From Streptosporangium sp. NBC_01495 (GTDB lineage Bacteria; Actinomycetota; Actinomycetes; Streptosporangiales; Streptosporangiaceae), in contig NZ_CP109430.1 of assembly GCF_036250735.1 (NCBI RefSeq), forward strand, positions 7,874,001 to 7,938,000: a stretch of DNA of 64,000 nucleotides, read 5' to 3'. The first letter of the stretch is position 1, and every line of letters starts with the position of its first letter. Under the pieces are notes generated by a model. The model did no database searches and was not told the origin of the DNA. It was given only the letters and a program-made list of their open reading frames with translations. Shown one piece after another: positions 17,890-26,595 of this stretch. The position numbers were made by a program, and so were the translations under genes.

Positions 17890-18636
17890 ATGACATCGAG
17901 TTCACCCGGCGGGGACGGCGTGGCCGTCGTCGAATCTGACACCGCGGCCCTGGGCCGCGAGCAGCTCCGGCAGCGGATCACCGAGGCGGCAGCCGACCTG
18001 CTGGCGCGCGAGGGTCGCGACGCGGTCACCACTCGCGCGGTCGCGGTCGCGGCAGGAGTACAACCACCGGCCATCTACCGCCTCTTCGGCGACAAGGACG
18101 GGCTGCTCGACGCGGTGGCCGAGTACGGCTTCGCCAGGTTTCTCAAGACCAAGCACACCGCCCCCGATCCGCAGCATCCCGTCGAGGACCTGAGGGCCGG
18201 CTGGGACCTGGCGGTCGAGTTCGGCCTGGCCAACCCCGCGCTGTACACGCTGATGTACAGCGAGCCCACGAAAGAGACGTCGGCCGCCTTCAAGGTCGGC
18301 ATGGAGACCCTGATGAGCCGTATCCGACGCCTCGCCGTCGGCGGCTGGCTCCGCGTCGACGAGGAACTCGCGGTCACACTCATCCACGCCACGGCGCGCG
18401 GTGCCGTGCTCACCTGGCTGACCCTGCCCGAAGACCGGCGCGACCCGGCCCTGCTGACCACTCTCCGGGAATCCATGATCGCCGCCGTGACCACCCAGGA
18501 GCCCGCCGTGCAGGACTCGGGCCCGGCCGGCGCAGCCCGCGCCCTGCGCGCCGCACTGCCCGAACAGACGACCCTCAGCAGCGCGGAACAGTATCTGCTG
18601 ACCGAGTGGCTCGACCGCCTCGCCGCCGACGGCTGA
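17890..18636 (+). CDS. TetR-family transcriptional regulator
   Basis: 248 residues. The N-terminal HTH spans about residues 25-70: QLRQRITEAAADLLAREGRD, then AVTTRAVAVAAGVQPPAIYR and LFGDKDGLL. The C-terminal ligand-binding domain is all-alpha. Start ATG at 17890; upstream codons in frame have no ribosome site. It is divergent from the amidohydrolase gene and most likely represses it and itself until an aromatic ligand appears. Confidence 0.85.
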   Translation: MTSSSPGGDGVAVVESDTAALGREQLRQRITEAAADLLAREGRDAVTTRAVAVAAGVQPPAIYRLFGDKDGLLDAVAEYGFARFLKTKHTAPDPQHPVEDLRAGWDLAVEFGLANPALYTLMYSEPTKETSAAFKVGMETLMSRIRRLAVGGWLRVDEELAVTLIHATARGAVLTWLTLPEDRRDPALLTTLRESMIAAVTTQEPAVQDSGPAGAARALRAALPEQTTLSSAEQYLLTEWLDRLAADG

Positions 18637-18696
18637 GCCCCGCGCCGCAGGTTCGTCTACCTGCTTCAAGGAACGCGGCCTTTAAGGAACGCGGCG

Positions 18697-19917
18697 TTAG
18701 GAGACCTGTTCCCGTTCCCCGGCCTTCACCGGGTTCGCCACCTCGGCCCCGCGCCTTCCGCCGGGGAGCAGCCGGGCGATCTGCTCGGAGCGGCTCGCGA
18801 CCAGCGGGCCCAGCAGGGCGAGGATGAGCACGTACCCGGCGATGAACGGGGCGAGCCTGCCGTCCAGCCCGGCGGCCAGCGCCATGGTCGCCAGGACCAG
18901 GGCGAACTCGCCGCGCGAGAGCACGGTCAGCGAGATGTTGACCGCCTCCACCCGGCCGAACGCGTTGAGCCTCGCCGCCAGCACCCCGGCCACGACGTTG
19001 AGCAGCACCGTGACCAGCACCGCGATCGTGATGGGCCAGGCCACCGACAGCATGTCGCCCGGCTCGATGGACAGGCCGAAGGCGAAGAAGAACAGCGCGG
19101 CGAAGGCGTCCCTGAGCGGGTGGACGAGCTGCCGGATGCGCGGGGCCGCCTTGCTGGAGCTCAGGATGAGCCCGATCATGAAGGCGCCGATGGCGTCGGA
19201 GACGCCCAGTTCCTCGGCGATCCCGGCGGTGAAGATCGCCAGGCCGGTGAACATCACCACCAGCAGTTCCTCGTCCCTGGTGGTGACCAGCTTGTCGACC
19301 AGCCGCGTACCCCACCGCGCCAGCGCGGTGAGCGCGATCAGGAAGGCGAACGCCTTGCCGAAGGAGATCGCGGCGGCGCCGAAGCTGTCGGCGCCGCTGA
19401 GAACCGGCTGCAGTACGGCGAGATAGAGCGCGAGGAAGACGTCCTCGACGACGATGATCCCGAGAATGAGGCGGCTCTCGGGGTTACCGAGGCGCCCCAT
19501 GTCGACCAGGAGCTTGGTCACGATCGCCGAGGAGGAGATACCGATCACCCCGGCCAGGACCATGGCCTCCCTGGTCCCCCAGCCGACGGCGAACCCGAAG
19601 GCCAGGCCGCCTCCGACGTTGAGCACGATGTAGCCGACCCCGGCGAACACCAGGCGCCTGCCTCCCGCCACCAGATCGTCGAGGGAGAACTCCAGGCCGA
19701 GGTAGAACAGCAGGAAGATCAGGCCGAGCGCGGCGATGACCTTCAGGTCCGCCGGGTTCTCCACGAGGGCGAGACCGGGCGTGTGCGGGCCGAAGATGAT
19801 GCCCGCCAGCATGAACAGGGGGATGGTCGGCAGCCCTATCCGGGTGCCGAGCCTGGCGATGATCCCGGCGGCGAGGAAGGAGCCGCCGAGCGCGACAAGA
19901 GCGTCACCCAGTGCCAT
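18697..19917 (-). CDS. CPA2-type cation:proton antiporter (Kef/NapA-like)
   Basis: 406 residues with about 12 membrane helices from residue 5 (ALVALGGSFLAAGIIARLGT) to 380. Family motifs include GLPTIPLFMLAGIIFGPHTPG, LLFYLGLEFS and GISSSAIVTKLL, and IIVVEDVFLALYLAV carries the conserved acidic residue of antiporters. There is no C-terminal TrkA-N domain, unlike KefB/C. The start MALGDALV at 19917 has a GGGGGAGGG site. It likely exchanges K+ or Na+ for protons. A small membrane protein gene sits 68 bp upstream in the same direction. Confidence 0.82.
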   Translation of the reverse strand: MALGDALVALGGSFLAAGIIARLGTRIGLPTIPLFMLAGIIFGPHTPGLALVENPADLKVIAALGLIFLLFYLGLEFSLDDLVAGGRRLVFAGVGYIVLNVGGGLAFGFAVGWGTREAMVLAGVIGISSSAIVTKLLVDMGRLGNPESRLILGIIVVEDVFLALYLAVLQPVLSGADSFGAAAISFGKAFAFLIALTALARWGTRLVDKLVTTRDEELLVVMFTGLAIFTAGIAEELGVSDAIGAFMIGLILSSSKAAPRIRQLVHPLRDAFAALFFFAFGLSIEPGDMLSVAWPITIAVLVTVLLNVVAGVLAARLNAFGRVEAVNISLTVLSRGEFALVLATMALAAGLDGRLAPFIAGYVLILALLGPLVASRSEQIARLLPGGRRGAEVANPVKAGEREQVS

Positions 19918-19985
19918 GCGGCCCTCCCCCGAAGACGATCGCGGGCATGGCGAACACACATTCGTGGAACATGGAAAAACCTCCG

Positions 19986-20318
19986 TCAAACGATCTCGGG
20001 CAGGAACCTCTGCTGATCGCTTGACGGGGGCGCTCGGGGAGAGCTGTCGTCGTACAGGCTGTGCGTGGCCGGAACCGGCCAGGAGGGCAGGGGCGCGACC
20101 CTCGCCAGGGGGCCGGGCGGCGCGAGGCCGGGGCCCGGCGGGCACAGGTCGCAGGCGGGTGAGTGGGGGGTCGCGGGAGCGAAGCCGACCCCGCTGGCCA
20201 GCGTGATCGCGGCCCCGGGGGCGGCGGGATGATGGGCGGGCCCCGGCAGCGGGGCGTACACGAGGGCGATCAGGGAAAGCAGAAGGGCCGCGACCGTACC
20301 GGCGACCCTTCGCGACAA
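19986..20318 (-). CDS. Small proline-rich membrane or secreted protein
   Basis: 110 residues from a TTG at 20318. The N-terminus (MSRRVAGTVAALLLSLIALV) is a signal peptide or membrane anchor; the rest is Pro-rich and carries CDLCPPGPG, a possible CxxC redox or metal site. It lies 8 bp after DUF418 and 68 bp before the antiporter, all on one strand, so they may be co-transcribed. No in-frame ATG was found. It is not recognised; conservation would be needed to confirm it. Confidence 0.5.
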   Translation of the reverse strand: MSRRVAGTVAALLLSLIALVYAPLPGPAHHPAAPGAAITLASGVGFAPATPHSPACDLCPPGPGLAPPGPLARVAPLPSWPVPATHSLYDDSSPRAPPSSDQQRFLPEIV

Positions 20319-20326
20319 ACCATGCC

Positions 20327-21529
20327 CTAACGTTTCGTGGAACCTTCTACCATTTTATCAGGCTTCTTCGAGCGCCCCTGTGGCGCCAGGTACGCCCACT
20401 GCCAGAGCGTCTCGACGGGACCGCGTTCGAAGCGCCGCAGCCACAGTGTGGACAGCGTCATGAAGAGCGCGCAGATGCCCGCCCAGGCCGCCAGGACCCA
20501 CCACGGCCGCAGGCCGTCGAACGTCGCGGCCAGGCCGAGCCCCCAGCCGTAGCAGAGCGCCGACGCGACCAGGTTCTGGAAGATGTAGGAGCTTAAGGCG
20601 GTACGGCCGACGTTGGTCAGTCCCCGCCTCAGCACGCCGGGGGCGCCGGTCGCCCGCCGCGCGAGGGTCGCGACGAGGCCGAGCAGGCCCAGCGCCACCA
20701 GCGGGGGCAGTAGATACCGGTCCACCAGGAACCAGCCGGGACCGGCGAAGGCGGTGACCAGGTTGAGCGGCAGGGCCACGGCGAGTCCGGCGACCATGAG
20801 CCTCCGGCGCAGCGTGGCGCCCCGCGCCGAGTCCTCGAACACCCCGGCGCGCATCAGCCGGGAGCCGAGCAGGAACAGCACGATGCCCATCGGGACGATG
20901 AGGACGATCTCGATCCGGTAGAGGCCGATCATCTCGATCCGGGCGGCGACCTGCTGCGGGTAGGTGCCGTCGGTGAAGAGCGTGGACGGCTCCGGCCCGC
21001 CGCTCACGCTCGCCTGGCCGGAGAGCATGCCGAGGGTGATCAGGGCGATCAGCGCGGTGAACACCGTCCCGACGGTGATCATCCACGCCTTGACCGCGCG
21101 GTCGCTCCTGCCGATCAGGTACGCCACGATGATCGAGGTCAGCGCGTAGGCCATGAGCACGTCGAACTCGAAGATCAGCAGGTAGTGGATCAGGCCCTCG
21201 ACGAACAGCAGCCCGGCCCGCCACAGGTACCAGCCGGGCCACGGCACGCCACGGCGCGCGGCCGAGCGGTACTGGAGTTCGAGCCCGACCCCGAAGAGCA
21301 GGGTGAGCAGCGCGAGGAACTTGCCGTTGGTGAGGAAGCGGAGGAAGGTCTCCACGGTTCCCGGCTGCCCCAGCGCGGCGATGACGTCGGCGGGGCCGCC
21401 GGGATCGGTGAAGATCCAGATGTTCGTGCCCAGGGTGCCGACGATGGCGATCCCCCTGAGCAGGTCGAGTACTTCTATACGACGACTTGTCACGCCCTCC
21501 ACGATCCCGTCCCGCGGGCCCGCGGACAT
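20327..21529 (-). CDS. DUF418 multi-pass membrane protein
   Basis: About 400 residues and 9-10 membrane helices. The opening RRIEVLDLLRGIAIVGTLGT is the hallmark of the DUF418/YeiB family, as is the C-terminal block with TNVGRTALSSYIFQN and WLRRFERGPVETLWQWAYL. The C-terminal DUF418 half matches acyltransferase-3-like membrane proteins. The start is uncertain: ATG at 21529, or GTG at 21493 immediately after GGAGG. Function unknown. Confidence 0.75.
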   Translation of the reverse strand: MSAGPRDGIVEGVTSRRIEVLDLLRGIAIVGTLGTNIWIFTDPGGPADVIAALGQPGTVETFLRFLTNGKFLALLTLLFGVGLELQYRSAARRGVPWPGWYLWRAGLLFVEGLIHYLLIFEFDVLMAYALTSIIVAYLIGRSDRAVKAWMITVGTVFTALIALITLGMLSGQASVSGGPEPSTLFTDGTYPQQVAARIEMIGLYRIEIVLIVPMGIVLFLLGSRLMRAGVFEDSARGATLRRRLMVAGLAVALPLNLVTAFAGPGWFLVDRYLLPPLVALGLLGLVATLARRATGAPGVLRRGLTNVGRTALSSYIFQNLVASALCYGWGLGLAATFDGLRPWWVLAAWAGICALFMTLSTLWLRRFERGPVETLWQWAYLAPQGRSKKPDKMVEGSTKR

Positions 21530-21553
21530 CGTCACGCAGACCCATCCGGGGCG

Positions 21554-21565
21554 TACATCGATGTA
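21554..21565. promoter_or_regulatory. Palindrome upstream of DUF418
   Basis: TACATCGATGTA is a perfect 12-bp palindrome 25 bp upstream of the ATG of the DUF418 gene, a typical operator position. A similar TACATC/GATGTA palindrome occurs at 36388-36400 between secreted-enzyme genes. Confidence 0.35.
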
Positions 21566-21567
21566 TG

Positions 21568-21775
21568 TACCGGGACCGGACCACCGGACCACCGGGCCGC
21601 GCGGACAACCCGGCCCGGACACCGGAACCGGGCCAGACCGGACCGGCCGGGCCGGGCCGGACGTCGTAACCGGGCCGGACCGGACCGGACGCCGAAACCG
21701 GGCCGGACCGGACCGGACGCCGAAACCGGGCCGGACCGGACGCCGAAACCGGACCGGACCGGACGCCGGAAACGA
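21568..21775. repeat. CCGG-rich tandem repeat (minisatellite)
   Basis: An intergenic stretch made of ACCGG/CCGGA pentamers organised in longer units: 28 nt (21663-21690, 21691-21718) and 23 nt (21719-21741, 21742-21764), each starting with GCCGAAACC or a variant. Length changes occur in 5-nt steps, which points to slippage. It lies between the BadF-type ATPase and DUF418 genes. Confidence 0.85.
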
Positions 21776-21854
21776 ACCGCAGGCGCGGGCTCGCGAGGGC
21801 CGCCCGGCCCGCTCCGGAGACGAGCCGCGACCACCGCCGGAACGGGAAACCCGG

Positions 21855-23006
21855 TCAGTCGCCGGAGACGATTCGGGCGTGCAGCCGGGCGGCGGTCGCC
21901 GGGTCCCAGCCGAACGCCTCCCGGCCGGCCAGCCACGCCGCCGCCCCCGCGCCGTCGCCCGCCAGGACCGTCGCGGGCCCCAGCCTCTCCCGTACGGCGG
22001 AGGCGACCGGTCCCTCGCTGGTCAGCACGCTCCCGGCCAGCACGATCGGGCTCGTCTCGCCCGCCTGGCGGACCTCGGCCACCGTCTCGCAGAGCAGCCG
22101 GGCCCCGGTGGAGACGATCTTCAGGGCGGCCGGATCGCCCTCGGCCGCCGCCCGGCTGACGAGGGGGGCGAGCCGGGCCAGTTCCAGCGGGGGACGCGAC
22201 TGCGCGTGGACCACCAACCTGATCGCCAGTGCCCGCAGCTCCTCCACCGTGCCCGCGCCACCGCCCCTCATCTCGCCGATCCCGCGCCGGGCCGGGGAGG
22301 GGCCCCGTCCGCCCGCGCCCTGCCCCGCCGCCCGGTCCCCGCTCCGGGGGGGCCGGGACTCCTCGGCCGCCGGGCCGGAGCCCTTCCCGCCCCGCTCCCC
22401 GGACGCGGGTGGGCCGCCCGGTGAGAGCCGCGCGGGACCGGGAGGCAGCGGCTCGTCCTCCAGCAGGGCGCCCACGACGAGGCGGGTGAGCCTGCCGCCC
22501 GCGTCGCCCCGGTTGAGGCCGTGGGCGGCGGCGCCGGCCGCCTCCCTGCCCAGCCAGAACCCGGAGCCCTGGTCGCCCAGCAGCCAGCCGAGCCCGTCGG
22601 CGATCATCACCGGCTCGCCGTCCTCGATCCTGGCGGCGATCGCCCCGGTCCCGGCGATGAGCGCGGTGCCGTGCGGTGCCGCCGTACCGGCGGCGAAGGC
22701 GATGCCCAGGTCCTCGGTGAGCCGGGGCGGGACGCGCAGGCCGGCGGCGGCCCACATGGGGTCGAAGACCAGGCGGTCCAGCGCCCCGCCGCCCGCCAGC
22801 CCGATGACCGCCCCCGTCACCAGGCCCGGGTCGATCCCGCGCAGGGCGAGCTCCAGTGCCAGGCCGATGTTGGCCACGGCGACGGCGTTGCCGTGGGCCG
22901 CGGGATTGCCGCCCGGCGCCCTGCCGTACCCGGCCCGCCGCCCCGAGGCGTCGAGCAGGAGGGCCCGCGAGGAGGTCCCGCCGACGTCCAGCCCGAGGAC
23001 GTACAT
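21855..23006 (-). CDS. BadF/BadG-type sugar kinase (N-acetylglucosamine kinase-like)
   Basis: 383 residues, ASKHA fold. Phosphate-1 motif LGLDVGGTSSRALL at the N-terminus, phosphate-2 ALIAGTGAIAAR near residue 120, then GWLLGDQGSGFWLGREA, typical of the GlcNAc kinase-like branch, and adenosine motif VLAGSVLTSEGPV near residue 330. Between residues about 185 and 250 is a Gly/Pro/Arg/Ser-rich insertion not expected in the fold. It starts 5 bp after the alpha/beta hydrolase stop, so the two are an operon. It probably phosphorylates an amino sugar. Confidence 0.78.
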   Translation of the reverse strand: MYVLGLDVGGTSSRALLLDASGRRAGYGRAPGGNPAAHGNAVAVANIGLALELALRGIDPGLVTGAVIGLAGGGALDRLVFDPMWAAAGLRVPPRLTEDLGIAFAAGTAAPHGTALIAGTGAIAARIEDGEPVMIADGLGWLLGDQGSGFWLGREAAGAAAHGLNRGDAGGRLTRLVVGALLEDEPLPPGPARLSPGGPPASGERGGKGSGPAAEESRPPRSGDRAAGQGAGGRGPSPARRGIGEMRGGGAGTVEELRALAIRLVVHAQSRPPLELARLAPLVSRAAAEGDPAALKIVSTGARLLCETVAEVRQAGETSPIVLAGSVLTSEGPVASAVRERLGPATVLAGDGAGAAAWLAGREAFGWDPATAARLHARIVSGD

Positions 23007-23011
23007 CGCGT

Positions 23012-23899
23012 TCAGAGGTGCTCCCCGAAGAACGCGGTGACGGCCTCGACGGCCCGCGTGACGTGCGGCTCGGCGTCGTAGAGGTCGATGTGCAGCTTGG
23101 CGTCCAGCCAGACGAGCCTCTTGGGCTCGTCCATCCGCCGGTACGCCTCCTCGGCGCCCTCGGGCGAGCAGAAACGGTCGACCACGCCGTGCACGATCAG
23201 GCCGGGCTTGGGCGACAGGAAGTCGGCGCCCGTCATGTTGTCCAGGGTGATCAGTTCGCGGATGGAGGCCCGGGTGACCTCGTTGCGCCAGTGCTCCGAG
23301 GCGCCCCTGGAGGTGCCGTAGTAGGCGAACGGCTCGTCGCCCGGCATCGCCGCCTCCCCCTCCTCGGCCACCGCGGGCAGGTACTCCACCTCACCACCCC
23401 CGTCCTGACGCTCCAGCACCTCCGTGAACGAGGCCAGCGCCTCCCGGTACCCGGAGGGCGTCATCCCGGCGCGCATGCCGTAGGGGTTGTTGTAGGCCCC
23501 CGCGATGCCCGCGAACGCCTTCACCCGGGGGTCGAACGCGGCGAACTTGAGCGCGTAGCCCCCGCCGAGACAGATCCCGACCGCGCCGATCCTGCCGCCG
23601 TCCACCTCCGGGCGCGAGCGCAGCAGCGAGACCGCGGCCCGCAGGTCCTCCAGCTTGCCCTGGGCGTCCTCGTGGTTACGCGGCTCCCCGCCGGACTCTC
23701 CCCAGTTGCGGTGGTCAAAGGCCAGCGTCGCGTATCCCGCCTCGGCCAGCCGGGCGGCGTACAGGCCGGTGACCTGGTCGCGGGTGCCGGTGAACGGACC
23801 CGTGAGGACCAGGGCGGGGTGCGGGCCCGGCGTCGCCGGGATCCGCAGATCGCCGAAGAGGGTGATCCCTCCGGCGGTGAACTTCACCTTTTCGGACAT
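23012..23899 (-). CDS. Alpha/beta hydrolase (dienelactone hydrolase-like)
   Basis: 295 residues from the ATG at 23899 (MSEKVKFTAGGITLFGDLRI). The fold is marked by LTGPFTGTRDQV, FDHRNWGESGG and the elbow GICLGGGYALK, where cysteine replaces the usual serine nucleophile. Candidate acid and base are HGVVDRFCSP and KLHIDLYD. The Cys nucleophile is the signature of dienelactone-hydrolase-type enzymes, but the overall layout is like CocE/YcjY hydrolases. It precedes the sugar-kinase-like gene by 5 bp. Substrate unknown. Confidence 0.72.
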   Translation of the reverse strand: MSEKVKFTAGGITLFGDLRIPATPGPHPALVLTGPFTGTRDQVTGLYAARLAEAGYATLAFDHRNWGESGGEPRNHEDAQGKLEDLRAAVSLLRSRPEVDGGRIGAVGICLGGGYALKFAAFDPRVKAFAGIAGAYNNPYGMRAGMTPSGYREALASFTEVLERQDGGGEVEYLPAVAEEGEAAMPGDEPFAYYGTSRGASEHWRNEVTRASIRELITLDNMTGADFLSPKPGLIVHGVVDRFCSPEGAEEAYRRMDEPKRLVWLDAKLHIDLYDAEPHVTRAVEAVTAFFGEHL

Positions 23900-24000
23900 G
23901 CCCCAAGTCTGTACGGTCGGTGCGGCGGAAGCCAGCGGCTTCCCCGGCGCCACCCTGCCGCCACCTGCCGCCACCTGCCGCCCCCGCCGTCCACGACCGC

Positions 24001-24040
24001 CCCCGCCCGCTCGTCCGGCCTGAGCCGGGAGCGGGCGGGG
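24001..24040 (-). terminator. Terminator after the FAD oxidoreductase gene
   Basis: A 12-bp GC stem (24001-24012 with 24029-24040) lies 76 bp past the FAD oxidoreductase stop and upstream of the hydrolase start on the same strand. There is no T tract. Confidence 0.55.
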
Positions 24041-24116
24041 AACGGCCTTCTAGGACCTCCCCGGGATCCCTTGGACCTTTTTGGGGCTGTTTGAGACCCC
24101 GGAAAACCCTCGGTCC

Positions 24117-25511
24117 TTAGGAGTCGAACCCGAGACCCATCCGGTCCAGGGTGCGCAGCCAGAGGTTGCGGCGTCCCTGGTGCAGGTCGGCCTGGGCGAT
24201 CGACCAGCGGGTCATCTGGATCCCGGCCGAGCGGACCGGCTCGGGCGGGAACGGGACGGGCTTCTCCCTGACCATCCGGAGCTCGGTCCGCTCGGTCCGC
24301 TCTCCGGCGAGCAGGTCGAGCATGACGTTCGCCCCGAACCGGGTCGCGCCGACGCCCATGCCGGTGTATCCGGCGGCGTAGGCGAGGCGCCCGCCGTGCG
24401 ACTGGCCGTAGAAGGCGCTGAACCGGCTGCAGGTGTCGATGACGCCGCCCCACCTGTGGGTGAAGCGCAGCCCGGAGAGCTGGGGGAACGTGGTGGAGAA
24501 GTGTTCCGCCAGCTTGACGAAGGTCTCGTCGCGCTGCTCGTACTCGGGCTTGATCATGCCGCCGTTGTAGTAGACCGCGTCGTAACCGCCCCAGAGGATC
24601 CGGTTGTCCTCGGTCAGCCGGTAGTAGTGGAACTGGTTGGCCGCGTCCCCGACCCCCTGCCTGTTGTGCCAGCCCACCGAGGCCAGCTGGCCGGCCGAGA
24701 GCGGCTCGGTCATCAGCGCGTAGTCGTAGACCGGCACCAGGAAGTGCCTCAGCCGCCGCAGCAGCGGCTGGAACACGCCGGTGCCGAGCGCGACCCTGCG
24801 CGCCCTGACGCTGCCGTGCGGGGTGATCAGGTCCAGGCTCGTCGGGGTGTCCTTCATCGTGCGTACCGGCGTGCGCTCGTAGATGCGCACGCCCACCGAG
24901 AGGCAGGCCTGCCGGAGCCCCCAGGCCAGCCGGGCGGGGTCGAGCATGGCGCAGCCGTCACGCTCCCAGTGGCCCCCGATGTACGTGGGCGAGTTCACCT
25001 CCGCCCGGATCTGTTCCCCGTCGAGGACGTCGAAGCGGGCGCCCAGGTCGCGGGCGACGCCGACGTTGCGGTTCATCTCCTCCAGCTGCCACGGCTCGGT
25101 GGCCACGTGCAGCTCGCCGGTGCGCTCGTAGCCGCAGTCGATGCCGTATCCGGCGACCGCCTCGCCGATCTCGTCGAGGTTGTCGACGCCGAGGCGTTCG
25201 AGCGTGGAGATCTCCTCGGGCCAGCGCTCCAGCCCGTTGGCGATGCCGTGGGTCAGCGTGGCCATCGCGAAGCCGCCGTTGCGGCCGGACGCCGCCCAGC
25301 CGATCCTGCGCCCCTCAAGGAGGACGACGTCGAGCGACGGGTCGCGTTCCTTCGCCATCAGGGCGGTCCAGAGCCCCGAGAAGCCACCGCCGACCACCGC
25401 CAGGTCGGCGCCGGTCTCGCCGAAGAGCCGCGCGAGCGGCTCGGGTTTCGCCGGACTGTCGAGCCAGTACGGCTTGCGCTCCGCGTCAGCAAGAGCCTTC
25501 AGCGGATCCAC
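24117..25511 (-). CDS. FAD-dependent amine oxidoreductase (gamma-glutamylputrescine oxidase-like)
   Basis: About 464 residues. DAO-type fold: dinucleotide motif LAVVGGGFSGLWTALMAKER near residue 38, GRRIGWAASGRNGGF, and C-terminal YAAGYTGMGVGATRFG. The layout matches PuuB-like oxidases. GTG start at 25511 has GGGAA at 9 bp; further upstream starts lack one. The gene is next to a polyamine ABC transporter and an aminoaldehyde dehydrogenase, so it probably oxidises putrescine or gamma-glutamylputrescine, giving the aldehyde for the dehydrogenase. The exact substrate is inference. Confidence 0.78.
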   Translation of the reverse strand: MDPLKALADAERKPYWLDSPAKPEPLARLFGETGADLAVVGGGFSGLWTALMAKERDPSLDVVLLEGRRIGWAASGRNGGFAMATLTHGIANGLERWPEEISTLERLGVDNLDEIGEAVAGYGIDCGYERTGELHVATEPWQLEEMNRNVGVARDLGARFDVLDGEQIRAEVNSPTYIGGHWERDGCAMLDPARLAWGLRQACLSVGVRIYERTPVRTMKDTPTSLDLITPHGSVRARRVALGTGVFQPLLRRLRHFLVPVYDYALMTEPLSAGQLASVGWHNRQGVGDAANQFHYYRLTEDNRILWGGYDAVYYNGGMIKPEYEQRDETFVKLAEHFSTTFPQLSGLRFTHRWGGVIDTCSRFSAFYGQSHGGRLAYAAGYTGMGVGATRFGANVMLDLLAGERTERTELRMVREKPVPFPPEPVRSAGIQMTRWSIAQADLHQGRRNLWLRTLDRMGLGFDS

Positions 25512-25704
25512 AAATCTCACTTCCCTACGTGAGTCAGGTTGCTTTTGTGTGTATCGCGTGGTCATGGAGATCACGCGCGGGTTCCCCCCGCCTGAGTCCG
25601 ATCTCGCCTCCCTGTTCTCTGCCGGGAATCTGTCTCTGCCGGGATATCGTCCGCCGGAGCCGTTGTCTCCGGGGACCGTGGATCCGGGGATCCGGGTACA
25701 CCGA

Positions 25705-25736
25705 AGCCCCGTGCCACCCGGTGAGGGCACGGGGCT
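25705..25736 (-). terminator. Terminator after potC
   Basis: An 11-bp stem, AGCCCCGTGCC (25705-25715) with its complement at 25726-25736, lies 11 bp past the potC stop, ending the pot transcription unit before the FAD oxidoreductase gene. Confidence 0.75.
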
Positions 25737-25746
25737 CGACGGCGGC

Positions 25747-26595
25747 CTAGGTGCGGCGGCGCGCGGTGACCGTGTTGACCACGGCGATGGCGACGCCTAC
25801 CGCGAATATAAGCGTTCCGATGACGTTCACCTGAGGCGGCACCCCGATACGAGTGGCGCCCCAGATCCACAACGGGAACGTCTGGACGGCGCCGCTGGTG
25901 AACTGGGTGATCACGAAGTCGTCGATGGACAGGGCGAAGGCGAGCAGCGCGCCCGAGACGACACCGGGCAGGATCATCGGGAAGGTGATCCGCCAGAACG
26001 TCGTCCACGTGGACGCGCCGAGATCTCGCGCCGCCTCCTCGATCGACCGGTCGAGCCCGATCACCCGGGCCCGCACGGTGATCGCCACGAAGGAGAGCGA
26101 GAACAGCACGTGCGCGACGACCACGGTCGCGAAGCCGGTCTGCACGCCGACGCTGATGAACAGCGACAACAGCGAGGCGCCCATGACGAGCTCGGGCGAG
26201 GCGATCGCGGCGAACATCACCAGGTTGGTGGAGCCCTGCCCGCGGAACCGGTAGCGGCCCAGGGCCAGGCCCATGAGCGTGCCGATGACCGTCGTGATCA
26301 CAGTGGAGAGCACGGCGATCTTGAGGGAGTTGAACACCGCCTCAAGCAGCTGGGGGTACTCGTCCAGGCGGCCCCACCACTGGAGGGTGAAGCCCTGCCA
26401 GGTCACGTTCGACTTGCTCTGGGTGTCGTTGAAGCCGAACACGATCATGACGACGATCGGCAGGAACAGCCAGGCGAGGATCAGCCAGACGTAGCCGAAG
26501 AGCAGCCGGTCACCCAGCCGCCTGCCGCGGCGCGGGGACCTCCGCCCGGCGGGCGCGTCCGCCACCGGGGCCTTCGTGACGTCGATGGTGCTCAT
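25747..26595 (-). CDS. potC: Spermidine/putrescine ABC transporter permease PotC
   Basis: 282 residues, six membrane helices. Binding-protein-dependent transport permease with the EAA loop EEAARDLGASTWTTFWRITF about 80 residues from the C-terminus, which contacts PotA. The N-terminal motif VWLILAWLFLPIVVMIVFGF and FVITQFT are PotC-like. The start overlaps the potB stop by 4 bases. It forms the membrane channel with PotB. Confidence 0.88.
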   Translation of the reverse strand: MSTIDVTKAPVADAPAGRRSPRRGRRLGDRLLFGYVWLILAWLFLPIVVMIVFGFNDTQSKSNVTWQGFTLQWWGRLDEYPQLLEAVFNSLKIAVLSTVITTVIGTLMGLALGRYRFRGQGSTNLVMFAAIASPELVMGASLLSLFISVGVQTGFATVVVAHVLFSLSFVAITVRARVIGLDRSIEEAARDLGASTWTTFWRITFPMILPGVVSGALLAFALSIDDFVITQFTSGAVQTFPLWIWGATRIGVPPQVNVIGTLIFAVGVAIAVVNTVTARRRT

